DNA of 64,000 nucleotides from an uncultured Eubacteriales bacterium (GTDB lineage: Bacteria > Bacillota > Clostridia > Christensenellales > Aristaeellaceae), in assembly GCA_902781095.1 (NCBI GenBank), contig CACZHW010000002.1, forward strand, positions 106,661 through 170,660. Reading direction: 5' to 3'. Below, one piece after another: positions 20,052 to 29,148 of this stretch. The first letter of the stretch is position 1, and the number at the start of each line of letters is the position of its first letter. The notes under the pieces are model-generated. The model did not search any database. It was not told the origin of the DNA and saw only the letters and a list, made by a program, of their open reading frames with translations. Made by a program: the position numbers and the translations under genes.

Positions 20052-21512
20052 ATGACCAAAGCGGGCTATAAGCCGACTGAGGAACCGCAGAAGCCTGCGC
20101 CAAAGAAACCAAACAAGCGAAAGAAGCCCCGTAAAAAGATCAACACAGCGGCGCTGGTTTCCTGTATCATTTTTGCCGTAGCCGTGGTGATCGCGGCAGG
20201 GCTCGTCTCTATCTGGCGGTACACACAGCCTTACCTGAATACGTTTTTGCCCGGCTGCCGGCTGATGGGACGCGCCCTGGACGGAATGAGCGCCCAGCAG
20301 GCTTCGGACCTGCTGGGGAGCCTTACGAAGGACCGCGTACGGGACTGGAAGGCCAGCCTGTATTGGGGAGATCAGGTATTTACACTGACGGCAGAGGATA
20401 TTGCGCTTGCCGTCGATGAAAGGGAGACGCTGGATCCGCTCTGGCAGGTCGGAAGAACGGGCGGGATGCTCTCACGCTTCCAGACGATACTGCAGCAGCG
20501 GATACAGGCCAAAGAAGCGCAGCTGGCTGTCCGGACGGAGGAAGAACCGCTGGACGAGATGATCGCTGACATCGAAAGGGCGGTTAATCAGGAACCCGTA
20601 AATGCTACTGTACAGATGGAAAGGGGCAGCGCAACGCCCTTCCGGTTTACGGACGAGGCGGAAGGATACCGGCTGAACGCCGCGGCACTCAGGGAGAGCA
20701 TACTGTCCGCCGCGTTGGCGCTGGAGCCGCTTGAGGAAGAAGTGAAGCCGGAAGTGCTCCGCCCTGCGGTAACCCGTTCCGCCCTGGAGAAGGCGACCGT
20801 TTTGCGGGCGCGGGTCACCGCCACGCTCGGCGAAGGCGCAGCGGCGGACAATGCCTCGCTGGCGCTCTCCGTGATGGACGGTATCTGCCTGTCGCCCGGC
20901 AGCCGGTGGTCGTTCAACGAAACCGTTGGGCCGAGGACACAGGAATCCGGATACGTGTTCGCGCCGGAGGAAGCTTACGGAAGCATGGCCGAGGGCGTCG
21001 GAGGAGGTGTCTGTCAGGCCTCGACGCTGCTCTACCGTTTGGCGCTGCTTGCGGACGTAAAGGTTGAAGAGCGCCATGCAGCGGCTTATCCGACGAGCTA
21101 TGCAGAAGCGGGACAGGAGGCTGCCGTCAGCGATCAGGGGTTGGACCTCGTGCTCGAAAACCAAACGGACTATCCGCTGTGGCTGCGCGTACGTTCGTGG
21201 ACGGACGGCGATAGCAAGATGGCAGAGCTCCAGTTGATCGGAGAAGCGCTGCCGGAAACGATCGCGCTGGAGTCCGACGTTCAGGAAATACCGGCGCCGG
21301 CGGATCCGGTGTACGTGCGCGACAGGGAAGGACGCTATGCGCTGTACACGGATGAGCAGGTCAAAGTCAGCGACGCACAGCCGGGATACAGGTCTGTGAC
21401 GAAGCGAATCCGTATGGACGGGAACGGAGCGGAACGGACGCGCGAAACCATTTCGGAAGACACATATGAGGCGGTTCCGGAACGCATTTATATCGGTGCA
21501 AAAGAGCGATAA
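20052..21512 (+). CDS. VanW-family protein with putative peptidoglycan-binding domain
   Basis: A 486-residue membrane-anchored protein: a very basic proline/lysine-rich cytoplasmic tail (1-32), one membrane helix (about 35-57), and a domain resembling the PG-binding-4 type (about 60-250). The VanW domain (about 280-400) has SFNETVGPRT and GVGGGVCQASTLLY. The last 80 residues look like the tail often found after VanW. VanW function is unknown beyond its link to vancomycin-resistance clusters; here it is a lone housekeeping copy. The AAAAGGAGG site lies 17 bases before the ATG but only 8 before an in-frame CTG at 20043, so a CTG start adding three residues is possible. Confidence 0.85.
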   Translation: MTKAGYKPTEEPQKPAPKKPNKRKKPRKKINTAALVSCIIFAVAVVIAAGLVSIWRYTQPYLNTFLPGCRLMGRALDGMSAQQASDLLGSLTKDRVRDWKASLYWGDQVFTLTAEDIALAVDERETLDPLWQVGRTGGMLSRFQTILQQRIQAKEAQLAVRTEEEPLDEMIADIERAVNQEPVNATVQMERGSATPFRFTDEAEGYRLNAAALRESILSAALALEPLEEEVKPEVLRPAVTRSALEKATVLRARVTATLGEGAAADNASLALSVMDGICLSPGSRWSFNETVGPRTQESGYVFAPEEAYGSMAEGVGGGVCQASTLLYRLALLADVKVEERHAAAYPTSYAEAGQEAAVSDQGLDLVLENQTDYPLWLRVRSWTDGDSKMAELQLIGEALPETIALESDVQEIPAPADPVYVRDREGRYALYTDEQVKVSDAQPGYRSVTKRIRMDGNGAERTRETISEDTYEAVPERIYIGAKER

Positions 21513-21525
21513 GGGGAATAGCTTG

Positions 21526-23505
21526 ATGGAGGTAGACGTGAGCGAATACAATCCGGCGCAGGAAGTCCGGTATCTTGAACTGCTGCGGAGGGAATACCGA
21601 ACGATCCGCGAGGCGTCTGCGGAAGTGGCGCATCTCCGCGCGGTTCTGAAGCTGCCGAAAGGGACAGAGCATTTTCTTTCCGATCTGCATGGGGAACATG
21701 CAGCTTTTCTCCACATGCTTCATAACGCCAGCGGTGTCATTAAGCGCAAGATCAACGATTTGTATGAAAATGTGCTGCCCAAGCACGAAAGAGATCTGCT
21801 GGCGACGCTGATTTACTATCCAGGAGAAAAGCTGGCGCTGCTGAAAAAGCAGGGCATTGTCGACGACGAATGGTACAGGCTTACAATCTACCGTCTGCTT
21901 GAAGTCTGCCGTATGTGCTCCGTAAAATATACGCGAAAGCGTGTCCGCGACGCTATGCCACGGGAACTGGGCAGGCTGATGGAAGAGATGCTGCTGAGCG
22001 ACAGCGCACCCGACAAAGAGGGATATTATCGCGAAGTCATGCAGTCCATTCTTGATACCGGGCTTGCGGATTCCATGATCATAGAACTGAGCCGCGTCAT
22101 TCAGTCGCTGGCCATCGACAGGCTCCACATCATCGGCGACATCTATGACAGAGGCCCCCGTGCGGATCTCATTATGGATGCGCTGGAGCACTATCACCAG
22201 GTGGATGTGCAGTGGGGCAACCACGATATCGTCTGGATGGGCGCCGCCGCACTCTCGGAAGCGTGTATCGCGCAGGCAATCGTTACGACGGTCAAGTACG
22301 GCAACCTTGAGTCGCTGGAAGTAGGCTACGGAATCTCTCTGCGGCCGCTGCAGACGCTGGCTTCCGCTTTTTATGCGGACGACCCGTGTGAGGCCTTCCT
22401 GCCTAAAGACAATGGCGACGATGCGAAGGAAGACGAAATGGTCGTCGCAAGGATGCACAAGGCAGCGGCAATTCTGCAATTCAAACTGGAAGGGCAGCTG
22501 ATCGAGCGCCATCCGGAATACGGGATGGACAACAGGCGGCTGCTGCACCGGATCGACTTCCAATCCGGCACGATTGATTTGGACGGCAAGCGCTATGCCA
22601 TGCGTTCCTGCCGCTTCCCGACGGTGGATCCGGAGGATCCGTACGCGCTGAACCCGCAGGAGCGGGACGTCATGGACAGGCTGATTCAGGAGTTCGCCCA
22701 CAGCGAAAAGCTGCAGCGGCATGTCCAGTTCCTGTACAGCGCCGGCGGTATGTATCTGCGGTGCAACGGAAATCTCCTCTATCACGGCTGCATTCCCATG
22801 GAAGAAGACGGAACGTTTGCCGCCATTCCCGTGACGGGGGCGGAGAATCTGTCCGGTCGGGCGGGCATCGATGCGGCGGAACAGCTGGCCAGACAGGGCT
22901 ATTTCGGCAAAGCAGGGCAGAAAAACCGGCGCGACGGTCAGGATTTTCTCTGGTATCTGGGATGCGGTCCTGCGTCACCGCTGTTTGGCAAAGACAAGAT
23001 GACGACGTTTGAACGGTACTTTGTTTCCGACAAGGCGACGCACGCAGAGAAAAAGAACGCGTACTATGACAAGCAGGATGACGAGGAAACGGCGCTGCGC
23101 ATCCTCCGGGAATTCGGACTCTCCGAAACAGGCCTCATCGTAAACGGACACGTACCCGTTAAAGTCGGCAAGGGTGAAAGCCCCATTAAAGCTGGCGGAA
23201 GGCTGCTGGTCATCGACGGCGGCATGAGCCGGGCTTATCAGCCGGTGACCGGCATCGCGGGGTACACGCTGATTTTCACCTCGCACGACGTCAGCCTTTC
23301 TGCCCATCAGCCGTTCATCTCAAAGGCCTCTGCCATTTCGGATGAACAGGACATCCACTCCATGCAGAGCATTGTAAAAAAGATGCCGCACCGGCTGCTG
23401 ATCGAGGATACGGATGAAGGGGAAGTGCTGAAAGCGCGCATTGAGGATTTAATGCAGCTGATTCAGGCGTACAGAAGCGGCCTCATCAAGGAAGCCAGAA
23501 ACTAA
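21526..23505 (+). CDS. fbp: Class III fructose-1,6-bisphosphatase
   Basis: A 659-residue gluconeogenic enzyme of the large Firmicutes-type (class III) family, in the calcineurin-like phosphoesterase fold. The metal motifs are SDLHGEH, GDIYDRGPR and GNHD, with later histidines in NGHVPVK and in TSHD. The segment EHFLSDLHGE near the N-terminus is typical. I chose the ATG at 21526; a TTG one codon earlier is nearer the AAGGGG site. Its presence indicates growth on non-sugar or amino-sugar sources requires this step. Confidence 0.95.
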   Translation: MEVDVSEYNPAQEVRYLELLRREYRTIREASAEVAHLRAVLKLPKGTEHFLSDLHGEHAAFLHMLHNASGVIKRKINDLYENVLPKHERDLLATLIYYPGEKLALLKKQGIVDDEWYRLTIYRLLEVCRMCSVKYTRKRVRDAMPRELGRLMEEMLLSDSAPDKEGYYREVMQSILDTGLADSMIIELSRVIQSLAIDRLHIIGDIYDRGPRADLIMDALEHYHQVDVQWGNHDIVWMGAAALSEACIAQAIVTTVKYGNLESLEVGYGISLRPLQTLASAFYADDPCEAFLPKDNGDDAKEDEMVVARMHKAAAILQFKLEGQLIERHPEYGMDNRRLLHRIDFQSGTIDLDGKRYAMRSCRFPTVDPEDPYALNPQERDVMDRLIQEFAHSEKLQRHVQFLYSAGGMYLRCNGNLLYHGCIPMEEDGTFAAIPVTGAENLSGRAGIDAAEQLARQGYFGKAGQKNRRDGQDFLWYLGCGPASPLFGKDKMTTFERYFVSDKATHAEKKNAYYDKQDDEETALRILREFGLSETGLIVNGHVPVKVGKGESPIKAGGRLLVIDGGMSRAYQPVTGIAGYTLIFTSHDVSLSAHQPFISKASAISDEQDIHSMQSIVKKMPHRLLIEDTDEGEVLKARIEDLMQLIQAYRSGLIKEARN

Positions 23506-23525
23506 AGATTGCGGGGTATAGATAA

Positions 23526-23801
23526 ATGGACACGGTCAATAAAGCGGTTGTTACCGTTCTGGGAAGAGACACGACGGGAATCATAGCCAAGGTCAGCGCC
23601 GTGCTGTACAAGCACGATGCAAATATACTGGACATTACGCAAACAGTATTGTCCGGCATGTTCAGCATGGTCATGATCGTCGATCTCCGGGGCAGCGATT
23701 TTACGGTTCTGGCGGATGACTTGTCGGCTGTCGGGACGTCGCTGGGGCTGCAGGTCCGCATTCAGCGCAACGAGATTTTCGATGCCATGCACCGCATCTG
23801 A
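23526..23801 (+). CDS. ACT-domain protein (UPF0237)
   Basis: A 91-residue single ACT domain: AVVTVLGRDTTGIIAKVSAVLYKHDANILDI, followed by a second beta-alpha-beta half. ACT domains bind amino acids and other small ligands as dimers. UPF0237 genes almost always precede a UPF0210 gene, and here only 9 bases separate the two. The partner is probably the reason for conservation. Ligand unknown. Confidence 0.92.
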   Translation: MDTVNKAVVTVLGRDTTGIIAKVSAVLYKHDANILDITQTVLSGMFSMVMIVDLRGSDFTVLADDLSAVGTSLGLQVRIQRNEIFDAMHRI

Positions 23802-23810
23802 GGAGGCCGC

Positions 23811-25166
23811 ATGATCAATACTTCGGATATTCTGCAGACAGTCCGCATGATAGCGGATGAAAAACTGGACATCCGCACCATCACGATGGGCATCTCGCTG
23901 TATTCGTGCGCCGATCCGGATCCTGAGCGGATGGCGGCAAAAATCTATGACCGCATCACCAAACAGGCTGAGAACCTGGTGAAAACAGGTGAGGCGCTGG
24001 AGCGGGAGTACGGAATTCCGATTGTCAACAAGCGGATTTCCGTAACGCCGGTCAGCTTAATCTCGGCGGCCAGCGGGGATCCGCTTCGGGCCGCCCTGGC
24101 GATGGATGCAGCGGCCAGAGAGACAGGCGTCAATTTCATCGGCGGCTATACTGCGCTTGTTCAGAAGGGCATGACGGCTTCTGATCGGAAGTTGATCGAT
24201 TCACTCCCGGAGGCGCTGTCACGGACAGAGAGGGTATGCGCTTCTGTAAACGTCGCCAGTACGCGCGCGGGAATTGACATGGACGCCGTGCGGCTGTGCG
24301 GAACCGCGGTGAAAGCTATAGCGGAGGCGACAAAGGACACGGATGCTTCCGGCTGCATGAAGCTGGTCATCTTCTCCAATGCCGTAGAAGACAATCCCTT
24401 TATGGCAGGTGCTTTTCACGGACCGGGAGAAGGGGACTGCTGCATCAACGTAGGGATATCGGGGCCTGGCGTGGTAAAGCGCGCATTGGAGCTGGAAGCC
24501 AGGGACGCGCCGTTTGACCAGGTGGCTGAAACCATCAAACGGACGGCGTTCAAGATTACGCGCGTTGGGCAGCTGATCGCAAAAGAGGCTTCTGCGAGGC
24601 TGGGCGTTCCGTTTGGCATCGTGGATCTCTCTCTGGCTCCGACACCGGCGATGGGCGACTCTGTAGCCCATATACTGGAGGAGATGGGCCTTGAGGTCTG
24701 CGGCTGTGCCGGAACCACGGCGGCCCTGGCACTCTTAAATGACGCTGTCAAAAAAGGCGGCATCATGGCTTCGGGGCATGTAGGCGGCCTGTCTGGCGCG
24801 TTCATCCCCGTCAGCGAGGATATCGGGATGATCAACGCCGCTGCCAGCGGCGCGCTGTCCATCGAAAAGCTGGAGGCGATGACCTGCGTTTGCTCGGTCG
24901 GGCTGGACATGATTGCGGTGCCCGGCGACACAAGCGCATCGACAATCGCCGCCATCATAGCGGACGAGGCGGCAATCGGGATGATCAACGGCAAGACAAC
25001 GGCTGTCCGCCTGATTCCTGCACCCGGGAAGAACGTCGGCGATGAGGTGGAGTTCGGCGGCTTGTTTGGCCGTGCACCGGTCATGCGCGTATCGCCTTAT
25101 TCGGCCGAGCGCTTTATTGCCCGCGGCGGAAGGATTCCCGCGCCGCTGCAGAGCCTTCGGAATTGA
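23811..25166 (+). CDS. UPF0210 (PFL-like) family protein
   Basis: A 451-residue protein of the UPF0210 family (DUF711), distantly related to pyruvate formate-lyase. It shows the family features: [13 protein letters not shown] near the start, [28 protein letters not shown], and GVVKRALE in the middle. The glycyl-radical loop of true PFL is not seen. Activity has not been established for the family. The start ATG follows AGGAGG. It forms a pair with the ACT-domain gene just before it. Confidence 0.9.
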   Translation: MINTSDILQTVRMIADEKLDIRTITMGISLYSCADPDPERMAAKIYDRITKQAENLVKTGEALEREYGIPIVNKRISVTPVSLISAASGDPLRAALAMDAAARETGVNFIGGYTALVQKGMTASDRKLIDSLPEALSRTERVCASVNVASTRAGIDMDAVRLCGTAVKAIAEATKDTDASGCMKLVIFSNAVEDNPFMAGAFHGPGEGDCCINVGISGPGVVKRALELEARDAPFDQVAETIKRTAFKITRVGQLIAKEASARLGVPFGIVDLSLAPTPAMGDSVAHILEEMGLEVCGCAGTTAALALLNDAVKKGGIMASGHVGGLSGAFIPVSEDIGMINAAASGALSIEKLEAMTCVCSVGLDMIAVPGDTSASTIAAIIADEAAIGMINGKTTAVRLIPAPGKNVGDEVEFGGLFGRAPVMRVSPYSAERFIARGGRIPAPLQSLRN

Positions 25167-25189
25167 ACTTGAGAAAGGGAGTAATGATA

Positions 25190-27007
25190 ATGGGGAACAA
25201 AGAAACCGCAACGGTAACGGACAGGGAAGAGGCACGGCTGCATTGGGACCTGACCCGGCTCTATCCCAGTGACGACGCCTGGGAAGCTGCTTTTGGAGAA
25301 GCGGGAAAAGAGGCCGATGAATTCGGAAAGCGGGCCGGTACGTTGGGCCAGGGAAGGGACGCCGTCCTTCATGCCCTTTCAGCTTATATGCGGATGAACC
25401 TGCACGTAGAGCGGTTGTATTCCTACGCGATGATGAAGCTGCACGAGAATACGGCCGACGGGCGGTATCAGGGGATGCAGGACAGAGCGGCAAGCCTTGT
25501 CAGCCGGATGGCCGCTTCCTCTGCTTTTCTCACACCGGAACTTCTCACCTTGCCGGAAGAGGAACTGAACGGCATGGCGGAAGACGAACGCTTTGCGGAA
25601 TTCGACGTTTTTCTGAAAGAGATTCTGCGTACGAAGCCGCATGTACTGGGAACAAAGGAGGAACGGCTCCTTGCGATGGCCTCCGAGGTCAGCGGCGTAC
25701 CCGAGAACGCGGCAGAGCTGCTCATGGGAGCGGATCTGGATTTGGGAAAGACGCCGGCGGAGGACGGGAGCAAAGTCCAGTTGACTGAATCCGGCTTTAT
25801 GCCGCTGATGACGAGCGAAAATCGGACCGTCAGACGCAAAGCCTATACCAATATGATGCAGGGCTACGGCCGGATGGGCAACACTTTTGCAGCGCTGTAT
25901 GCAGGGCAGGTTAAAGCCGATATTTTCACTGCCCGTGCCAGAGGGTATGAGACCTGCCGGGACGCAGCGCTTTACCCCGACCATGTGGACGGTTCCGTGT
26001 ATGACAGTCTGATCGAGGCGGTGCATGGGGGAATCGGAACGCTGGGGGCTTATCTGGAGACGAAGAAGAAGACGCTCGGCGTGCCCAGACTGCACCTTTA
26101 CGATCTGTATACGGAGAAGAAAAACGGCTTCGAGATTTCACCGGACATTGACGAAGCCTTCAGCATCTTTCTTCAGTCTGTCGCTCCGCTCGGGGAGGAC
26201 TATGTGAGGGACGCGTCCCGGGCGCTGCCGGAACGCTGGATTGACGTGATGCCGGCAAAGAACAAACGGGCGGGTGCATACAGCACCGGCGTGTATGGAA
26301 CGACGCCCTACGTATTGCTCAATCACAAGCCGACGTATGACGGGCTATCCACACTGGCCCACGAGATGGGGCACGCGATGCATACCTTCTATTCTTCGGC
26401 CTCGCAGCCTTATGCAAAAGCTGATTATACGATTTTTGTGGCGGAGGTTGCCTCGACGACCAACGAGATTCTGCTGTGCGAACATTTGAGGCGCCAGTAT
26501 GCGGGGAACAGAGACGCTCAGATTTCGCTCATTGGGACGCTGTTGGAGCATTTCCGTACGACCGTCTTCAGGCAGACGATGTTCGCCGAGTTTGAGATGA
26601 AAGCCCACAGCGCAGCCGAGAACGGGGAGAGCCTGACGCGGGACAGCCTCTGTGAGCTGTATTACGGCCTGAATAAGCTTTATTACGGCAGTGCGTGTGT
26701 CGTCGACAGGGCAGTCGAAACGGAGTGGATGCGTATCCCGCATTTCTATACACCGTTCTATGTATACAAGTATGCGACGGGCTTTTGCGCTGCGGCGGCG
26801 CTTTCAAGGAATATCCTGAGCGGCGATCCGGGAAAAATCGCGGCTTACAGGCGATTCCTGACACTTGGCGGGAGTATGCCGCCCATTGACGAACTGAAGG
26901 TGGCGGGAGTGGATTTGTCTACGCCGTTGCCGGTCTGTGAAGCGCTTGACTATTTTGCAGAACTGCTGATGGAGTACACGTCTCTGCTTTCGGAGGAGGA
27001 GAACTGA
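25190..27007 (+). CDS. pepF: Oligoendopeptidase F
   Basis: A 605-residue M3-family zinc metallopeptidase. The zinc motif is HEMGHAMH with the downstream glutamate in EVASTTNE. The N-terminal helical region (ARLHWDLTRLYPSDDAW) is typical of PepF. It cleaves oligopeptides of roughly 7-17 residues in the cytoplasm. I chose the ATG at 25190, with AAAGGGAG 8 bases before; upstream TTG and ATG codons have worse spacing. No signal peptide. The next gene starts immediately after its stop. Confidence 0.94.
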   Translation: MGNKETATVTDREEARLHWDLTRLYPSDDAWEAAFGEAGKEADEFGKRAGTLGQGRDAVLHALSAYMRMNLHVERLYSYAMMKLHENTADGRYQGMQDRAASLVSRMAASSAFLTPELLTLPEEELNGMAEDERFAEFDVFLKEILRTKPHVLGTKEERLLAMASEVSGVPENAAELLMGADLDLGKTPAEDGSKVQLTESGFMPLMTSENRTVRRKAYTNMMQGYGRMGNTFAALYAGQVKADIFTARARGYETCRDAALYPDHVDGSVYDSLIEAVHGGIGTLGAYLETKKKTLGVPRLHLYDLYTEKKNGFEISPDIDEAFSIFLQSVAPLGEDYVRDASRALPERWIDVMPAKNKRAGAYSTGVYGTTPYVLLNHKPTYDGLSTLAHEMGHAMHTFYSSASQPYAKADYTIFVAEVASTTNEILLCEHLRRQYAGNRDAQISLIGTLLEHFRTTVFRQTMFAEFEMKAHSAAENGESLTRDSLCELYYGLNKLYYGSACVVDRAVETEWMRIPHFYTPFYVYKYATGFCAAAALSRNILSGDPGKIAAYRRFLTLGGSMPPIDELKVAGVDLSTPLPVCEALDYFAELLMEYTSLLSEEEN

Positions 27008-28327
27008 TTGAGCGTGACGCAGAGAATGGGCACCGCATGGCACGCTCTGCGCCGATGTGCCTCGAAGACGGAGCCGGCAGCGTACTTCCTGCTGTTTGCC
27101 GGGCTGTTTGTAACGCCTGTCTACCTGAGGTATCCGCTACTGGCGCCTGCGGTCGGTTACTACGGGCAGATTAACGTTGCGGCAGTGCTGGCGACCATAT
27201 GGCTATTGCTCGCTTCGGAGCGATTCGGGAGAGCGGAGCGGGTAGCCTTCATTCTGTATATTGCGATGCTGCCGCTGCTGCTGATAACGGACAAACTGGC
27301 CGGCATCCGCCTCAGCCATACGGCAGCGACGGTCTGCAATTGCTGGTTCCCGTTTTTTCTGCCGCTGGTCCACGCGAATCTTTCTCACGCAAAAGAACGG
27401 ATCGGACGCTTTTTAACGGCGTACAACGTCTTTACGCTTGTACTGTTGGCAATTGCGGTCTGGGACAGGCTGAGCACGACGAAACCGCTGTATGCGGTAG
27501 CGGGCTGGTTTTGGGACCACGAACTCTACGAGTACGAAGAAATCCGGGTCATGCTGCGCCTGATTGAGGAGGAGGCCGAAAAAGGCCTGTACCGCTTTTA
27601 CTTTGTATGGGGCCATACGCTGACCAATGCCATCTTCTTTAACGGCTTCTTCATTCTCAACGATATCTATTATCGGTCAACAGGAAAGCGTTATCCCAAA
27701 CTTTTGTATTTTGCTGTTGCCGTATGCGGCACACTGCTCTGCGGCGCAAAGATGGCTATCATGGTGCTCGCGCTGTACCTGGTCATTACAAACTGGGAAG
27801 ATAAACGATGGCTGCTTGCATATGCCGTGCTGCTGGCAGGGCTGTTCTTTACCGGCGCCTTCAACTCCGTATTGCAGCGTTTCCGCGGCACAAGCCTGAC
27901 AAGCGGCCGCCTGGAGGCGATGCAGCGCTTTTTCAGGGAAGGGCGGTATCCGCTGCACTTTTTGCACGGATACGGTGGAAACGTCACCCGCATCCCTCAC
28001 ACCTATCTGTACGATATCCGGGCGGCTTTTGAGTTTCCGCCCCTCATGTTTGCGCTGGATTACGGCATCCTCTTCTCCACGGTCATGATTGGCATGTTCA
28101 TCATCTATGCGTCTCAGCGGATGCTTCGCGGGTCTGTGATCTGCTGGGTGGGTATCGGCCTCTGGTATCTGCAGATCAATACTTACTATGCCAGCAGCCT
28201 CAACTGTCACGACGCCGGATGGATAATGGCAACGGGCGTGATGCTTGCTGTCAACTGCGCGGATCTGGCTGCAGAGCGAAAACGCGCTGCGCAGCCGGAA
28301 GAGGTAAATGGAGGCAGAATCAACTGA
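27008..28327 (+). CDS. Polytopic membrane protein, O-antigen ligase/polymerase-like
   Basis: A 439-residue protein with about ten to twelve hydrophobic helices. A soluble loop near residues 290-340 (QRFRGTSLTSGRLEAM ... GYGGNVTRIPHTYLYDIRAAFEF) resembles the R- and H-containing outer loop of O-antigen ligase and Wzy-type polymerases. The family call is tentative. The start is TTG directly after the pepF stop, with GGAGGAG 6 bases upstream. No other polysaccharide genes lie near, so the substrate cannot be guessed. Confidence 0.55.
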   Translation: MSVTQRMGTAWHALRRCASKTEPAAYFLLFAGLFVTPVYLRYPLLAPAVGYYGQINVAAVLATIWLLLASERFGRAERVAFILYIAMLPLLLITDKLAGIRLSHTAATVCNCWFPFFLPLVHANLSHAKERIGRFLTAYNVFTLVLLAIAVWDRLSTTKPLYAVAGWFWDHELYEYEEIRVMLRLIEEEAEKGLYRFYFVWGHTLTNAIFFNGFFILNDIYYRSTGKRYPKLLYFAVAVCGTLLCGAKMAIMVLALYLVITNWEDKRWLLAYAVLLAGLFFTGAFNSVLQRFRGTSLTSGRLEAMQRFFREGRYPLHFLHGYGGNVTRIPHTYLYDIRAAFEFPPLMFALDYGILFSTVMIGMFIIYASQRMLRGSVICWVGIGLWYLQINTYYASSLNCHDAGWIMATGVMLAVNCADLAAERKRAAQPEEVNGGRIN

Positions 28328-28353
28328 CAGACGACATGGAGAGGAATAGAAGG

Positions 28354-29145
28354 ATGCAGAGGGTTGATCCTGGACCGTTCAGCGGAAAAACCTTCGCAGC
28401 GGCAGCCTCCGGTGCCCTGCTGAGGCTGTCCGTCCTGCAGATTCTGGCAAACGTTCTTTCGGCGCTGACCGGAAGCGGCATGGTTCGGCCCCTTTTCTGC
28501 CTTTATACTGCGTGCCTGCTGGGCGGCATTCTCTACGGCTCGCTTGAGGGGGCTGTTTATACGATCGACGGGGACAGCATTATCTTGGAAAAAGACCTGG
28601 GCGGAGACACCATCAACCGGGTCAGAATTCCATTTCAGAGCATCCTTTCCATCCGGCCGGCTTATCCTGCGGAGAAGCTGTCGGTAAGCTACCGCCAGGT
28701 ATCCTATTTCGGTGTCGGGCTTCGTCCTTCACTCCGGATTCGGATCGGCTGGCTCGTCTCTCTTTTTTCAGCCCGCATGGCACGGCATATCATTGGCGAT
28801 GCGGCGGAGGAAGAACGTGGGTTGGTTATCGCTTACCTGGCCGGAGACAGACCGCAGGCCTGCGTCATGGAGCCGGACGAGACGTTGACCCTCCGACTGA
28901 AAGCGGCAGCGGGCGAGCGGTGGAACTGGGATGACCGGCTTTCAAGGGCGGAGGTCGTTTCGCTGCAGGGGATGTGTCTTCAGCGGGCATTTCCAGCGCT
29001 CTATCCCAATATCAGACCGTTGGTCTCCCCGGAGGATGAAGCGTGGCTTGCGGAAAAAACGGCAGAGCTGCAGGCTGCAAGTGAACAGAAAAAGGAACAG
29101 AGGGCTGAGAAGAAAGATTCTGCAGGCCCGCACAGCGAGGAGTAG
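28354..29145 (+). CDS. Uncharacterised membrane protein with PH-like domain
   Basis: A 263-residue protein I do not recognise. Two membrane helices (about residues 20-40 and 45-63) are followed by a beta-rich segment (about 67-130: YTIDGDSIILEKDLGG, then RIPFQSILSIRP) that resembles a bacterial PH-type domain. The last 30 residues are highly charged (Glu, Lys, Gln). Start ATG 28354 is preceded by GAGAGGAA; an upstream ATG at 28336 is possible. It lies 3 bases before the HAD-thymidylate kinase gene. Confidence 0.6.
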   Translation: MQRVDPGPFSGKTFAAAASGALLRLSVLQILANVLSALTGSGMVRPLFCLYTACLLGGILYGSLEGAVYTIDGDSIILEKDLGGDTINRVRIPFQSILSIRPAYPAEKLSVSYRQVSYFGVGLRPSLRIRIGWLVSLFSARMARHIIGDAAEEERGLVIAYLAGDRPQACVMEPDETLTLRLKAAAGERWNWDDRLSRAEVVSLQGMCLQRAFPALYPNIRPLVSPEDEAWLAEKTAELQAASEQKKEQRAEKKDSAGPHSEE

Positions 29146-29148
29146 GCA

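Noticed and set aside
21367..22785. A 472-codon minus-strand frame opposite fbp
   Set aside because: The plus strand holds the metal motifs of class III FBPase. The shadow has no conserved feature.
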